This document shows, piece after piece, positions 63,875 to 64,000 of a stretch of 64,000 bases of DNA. The DNA lies in contig JAFLCP010000006.1 of assembly GCA_017303505.1 (NCBI GenBank), positions 23,103 to 87,102 of the forward strand, read 5' to 3'. The notes beneath the pieces are model-generated. The model ran no database searches, was not told where the DNA came from, and was given only the letters and a program-made list of their open reading frames with translations. The translations under genes and the position numbers were made by a program. This stretch comes from Planctomycetota bacterium. Lineage in GTDB: Bacteria; Planctomycetota; Planctomycetia; Pirellulales; Pirellulaceae. The number at the start of each line of letters is the position of its first letter. The first letter of the stretch is position 1.

Positions 63875-64000
63875 TTAGCTCGCCTTAAAGCTTCCCAACT
63901 TTTCCAACAAACCATCCAAGACAGGCTTAAGGATTTTTTCAACACCTGGCATCGCCAAGATCTTCTCAACCTGCGGCTTTAGATCGCCCAAAGCGGTTTC
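63875..64000 (-). CDS. C-terminal fragment of unknown protein (cut by window end)
   Basis: The last 41 codons of a minus-strand gene, open at the right edge and ending with TAA at 63875-63877. The visible segment ETALGDLKPQVEKILAMPGV and what follows is mostly helical, with Lys/Leu/Glu heptad-like spacing and a repeated GVEKIL/PQVEKIL pattern. Too short for assignment. Confidence 0.6.
   Translation of the reverse strand, partial: ETALGDLKPQVEKILAMPGVEKILKPVLDGLLEKLGSFKAS

Overview
The window looks like a chromosomal segment of a planctomycete, probably a Pirellulaceae-type marine or freshwater organism. The evidence is the mix of gene families: a huge cadherin-like/dockerin surface protein, a DUF1080 (3-keto-disaccharide hydrolase) protein, long secreted proteins without close assignments, a zinc-ribbon membrane protein with an acidic Thr/Pro-rich linker, a minimal Tad secretion block, flagellar basal-body genes and DUF4190/DUF5009-type membrane proteins. 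This lineage call is inference from gene content. No rRNA, tRNA, CRISPR array, IS element or prophage could be seen. Base composition is even (about 50 % GC by eye), with no obvious island of foreign DNA.

Layout. 1-6.5 kb: 3' end of a giant cadherin/dockerin protein with its terminator, a fermentative D-lactate dehydrogenase (ldhA), a BRCT-MerR-TPR fusion protein and a zinc-ribbon/STN-like membrane protein. 6.8-12 kb: a TSUP permease, tadC-tadB-cpaF and a TPR lipoprotein. 12-17.6 kb: dihydroorotase (pyrC), a small Tat-type protein, a UvrD/Rep-like helicase, a 32-residue very basic protein, a FabZ-like dehydratase and an HMA-like lipoprotein. 17.7-20 kb: sufU and a sufS-sufE gene fusion. 20.3-25.4 kb: flgF-flgG-flgA-flgH-flgI-flgJ(N), the distal rod and P/L ring genes. 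25.4-38.5 kb: sixA, a large MscK-like channel, several secreted proteins, a duplicated membrane protein, trmB, DUF1080 and infA. 38.7-50.6 kb: an RlmM-like methyltransferase overlapping tail-to-tail with a FabH-like thiolase, then a long minus-strand run. In transcription order that run is a small membrane protein, a globin-coupled histidine kinase, a stand-alone double receiver, a receiver-PAS-kinase hybrid, a universal stress protein, an NtrC-type sigma-54 activator, and lutA-lutB-lutC (L-lactate oxidation). 50.8-64 kb: a Gly-rich Spy-like protein, a secreted esterase-like protein, an array of 113-bp palindromic repeats, a macro-domain protein, an amidohydrolase, recQ plus an alpha/beta hydrolase, DUF4190, a DUF5009-like acyltransferase, a 4HBT thioesterase, a PDZ protein and a truncated gene.

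The most interesting system is at 41.1-50.1 kb. A soluble haem-globin sensor kinase and several phosphorelay parts lie upstream of, and on the same strand as, a uspA-ntrC-lutABC set. A good sigma-54 -24/-12 element (46169-46184) and a perfect 16-bp dyad about 107 bp farther upstream (46291-46306) sit in front of uspA. This suggests oxygen- or NO-responsive, sigma-54-dependent control of lactate oxidation. That is an inference; the usual lut regulators of other bacteria (for example GntR-type LutR) are not visible here.
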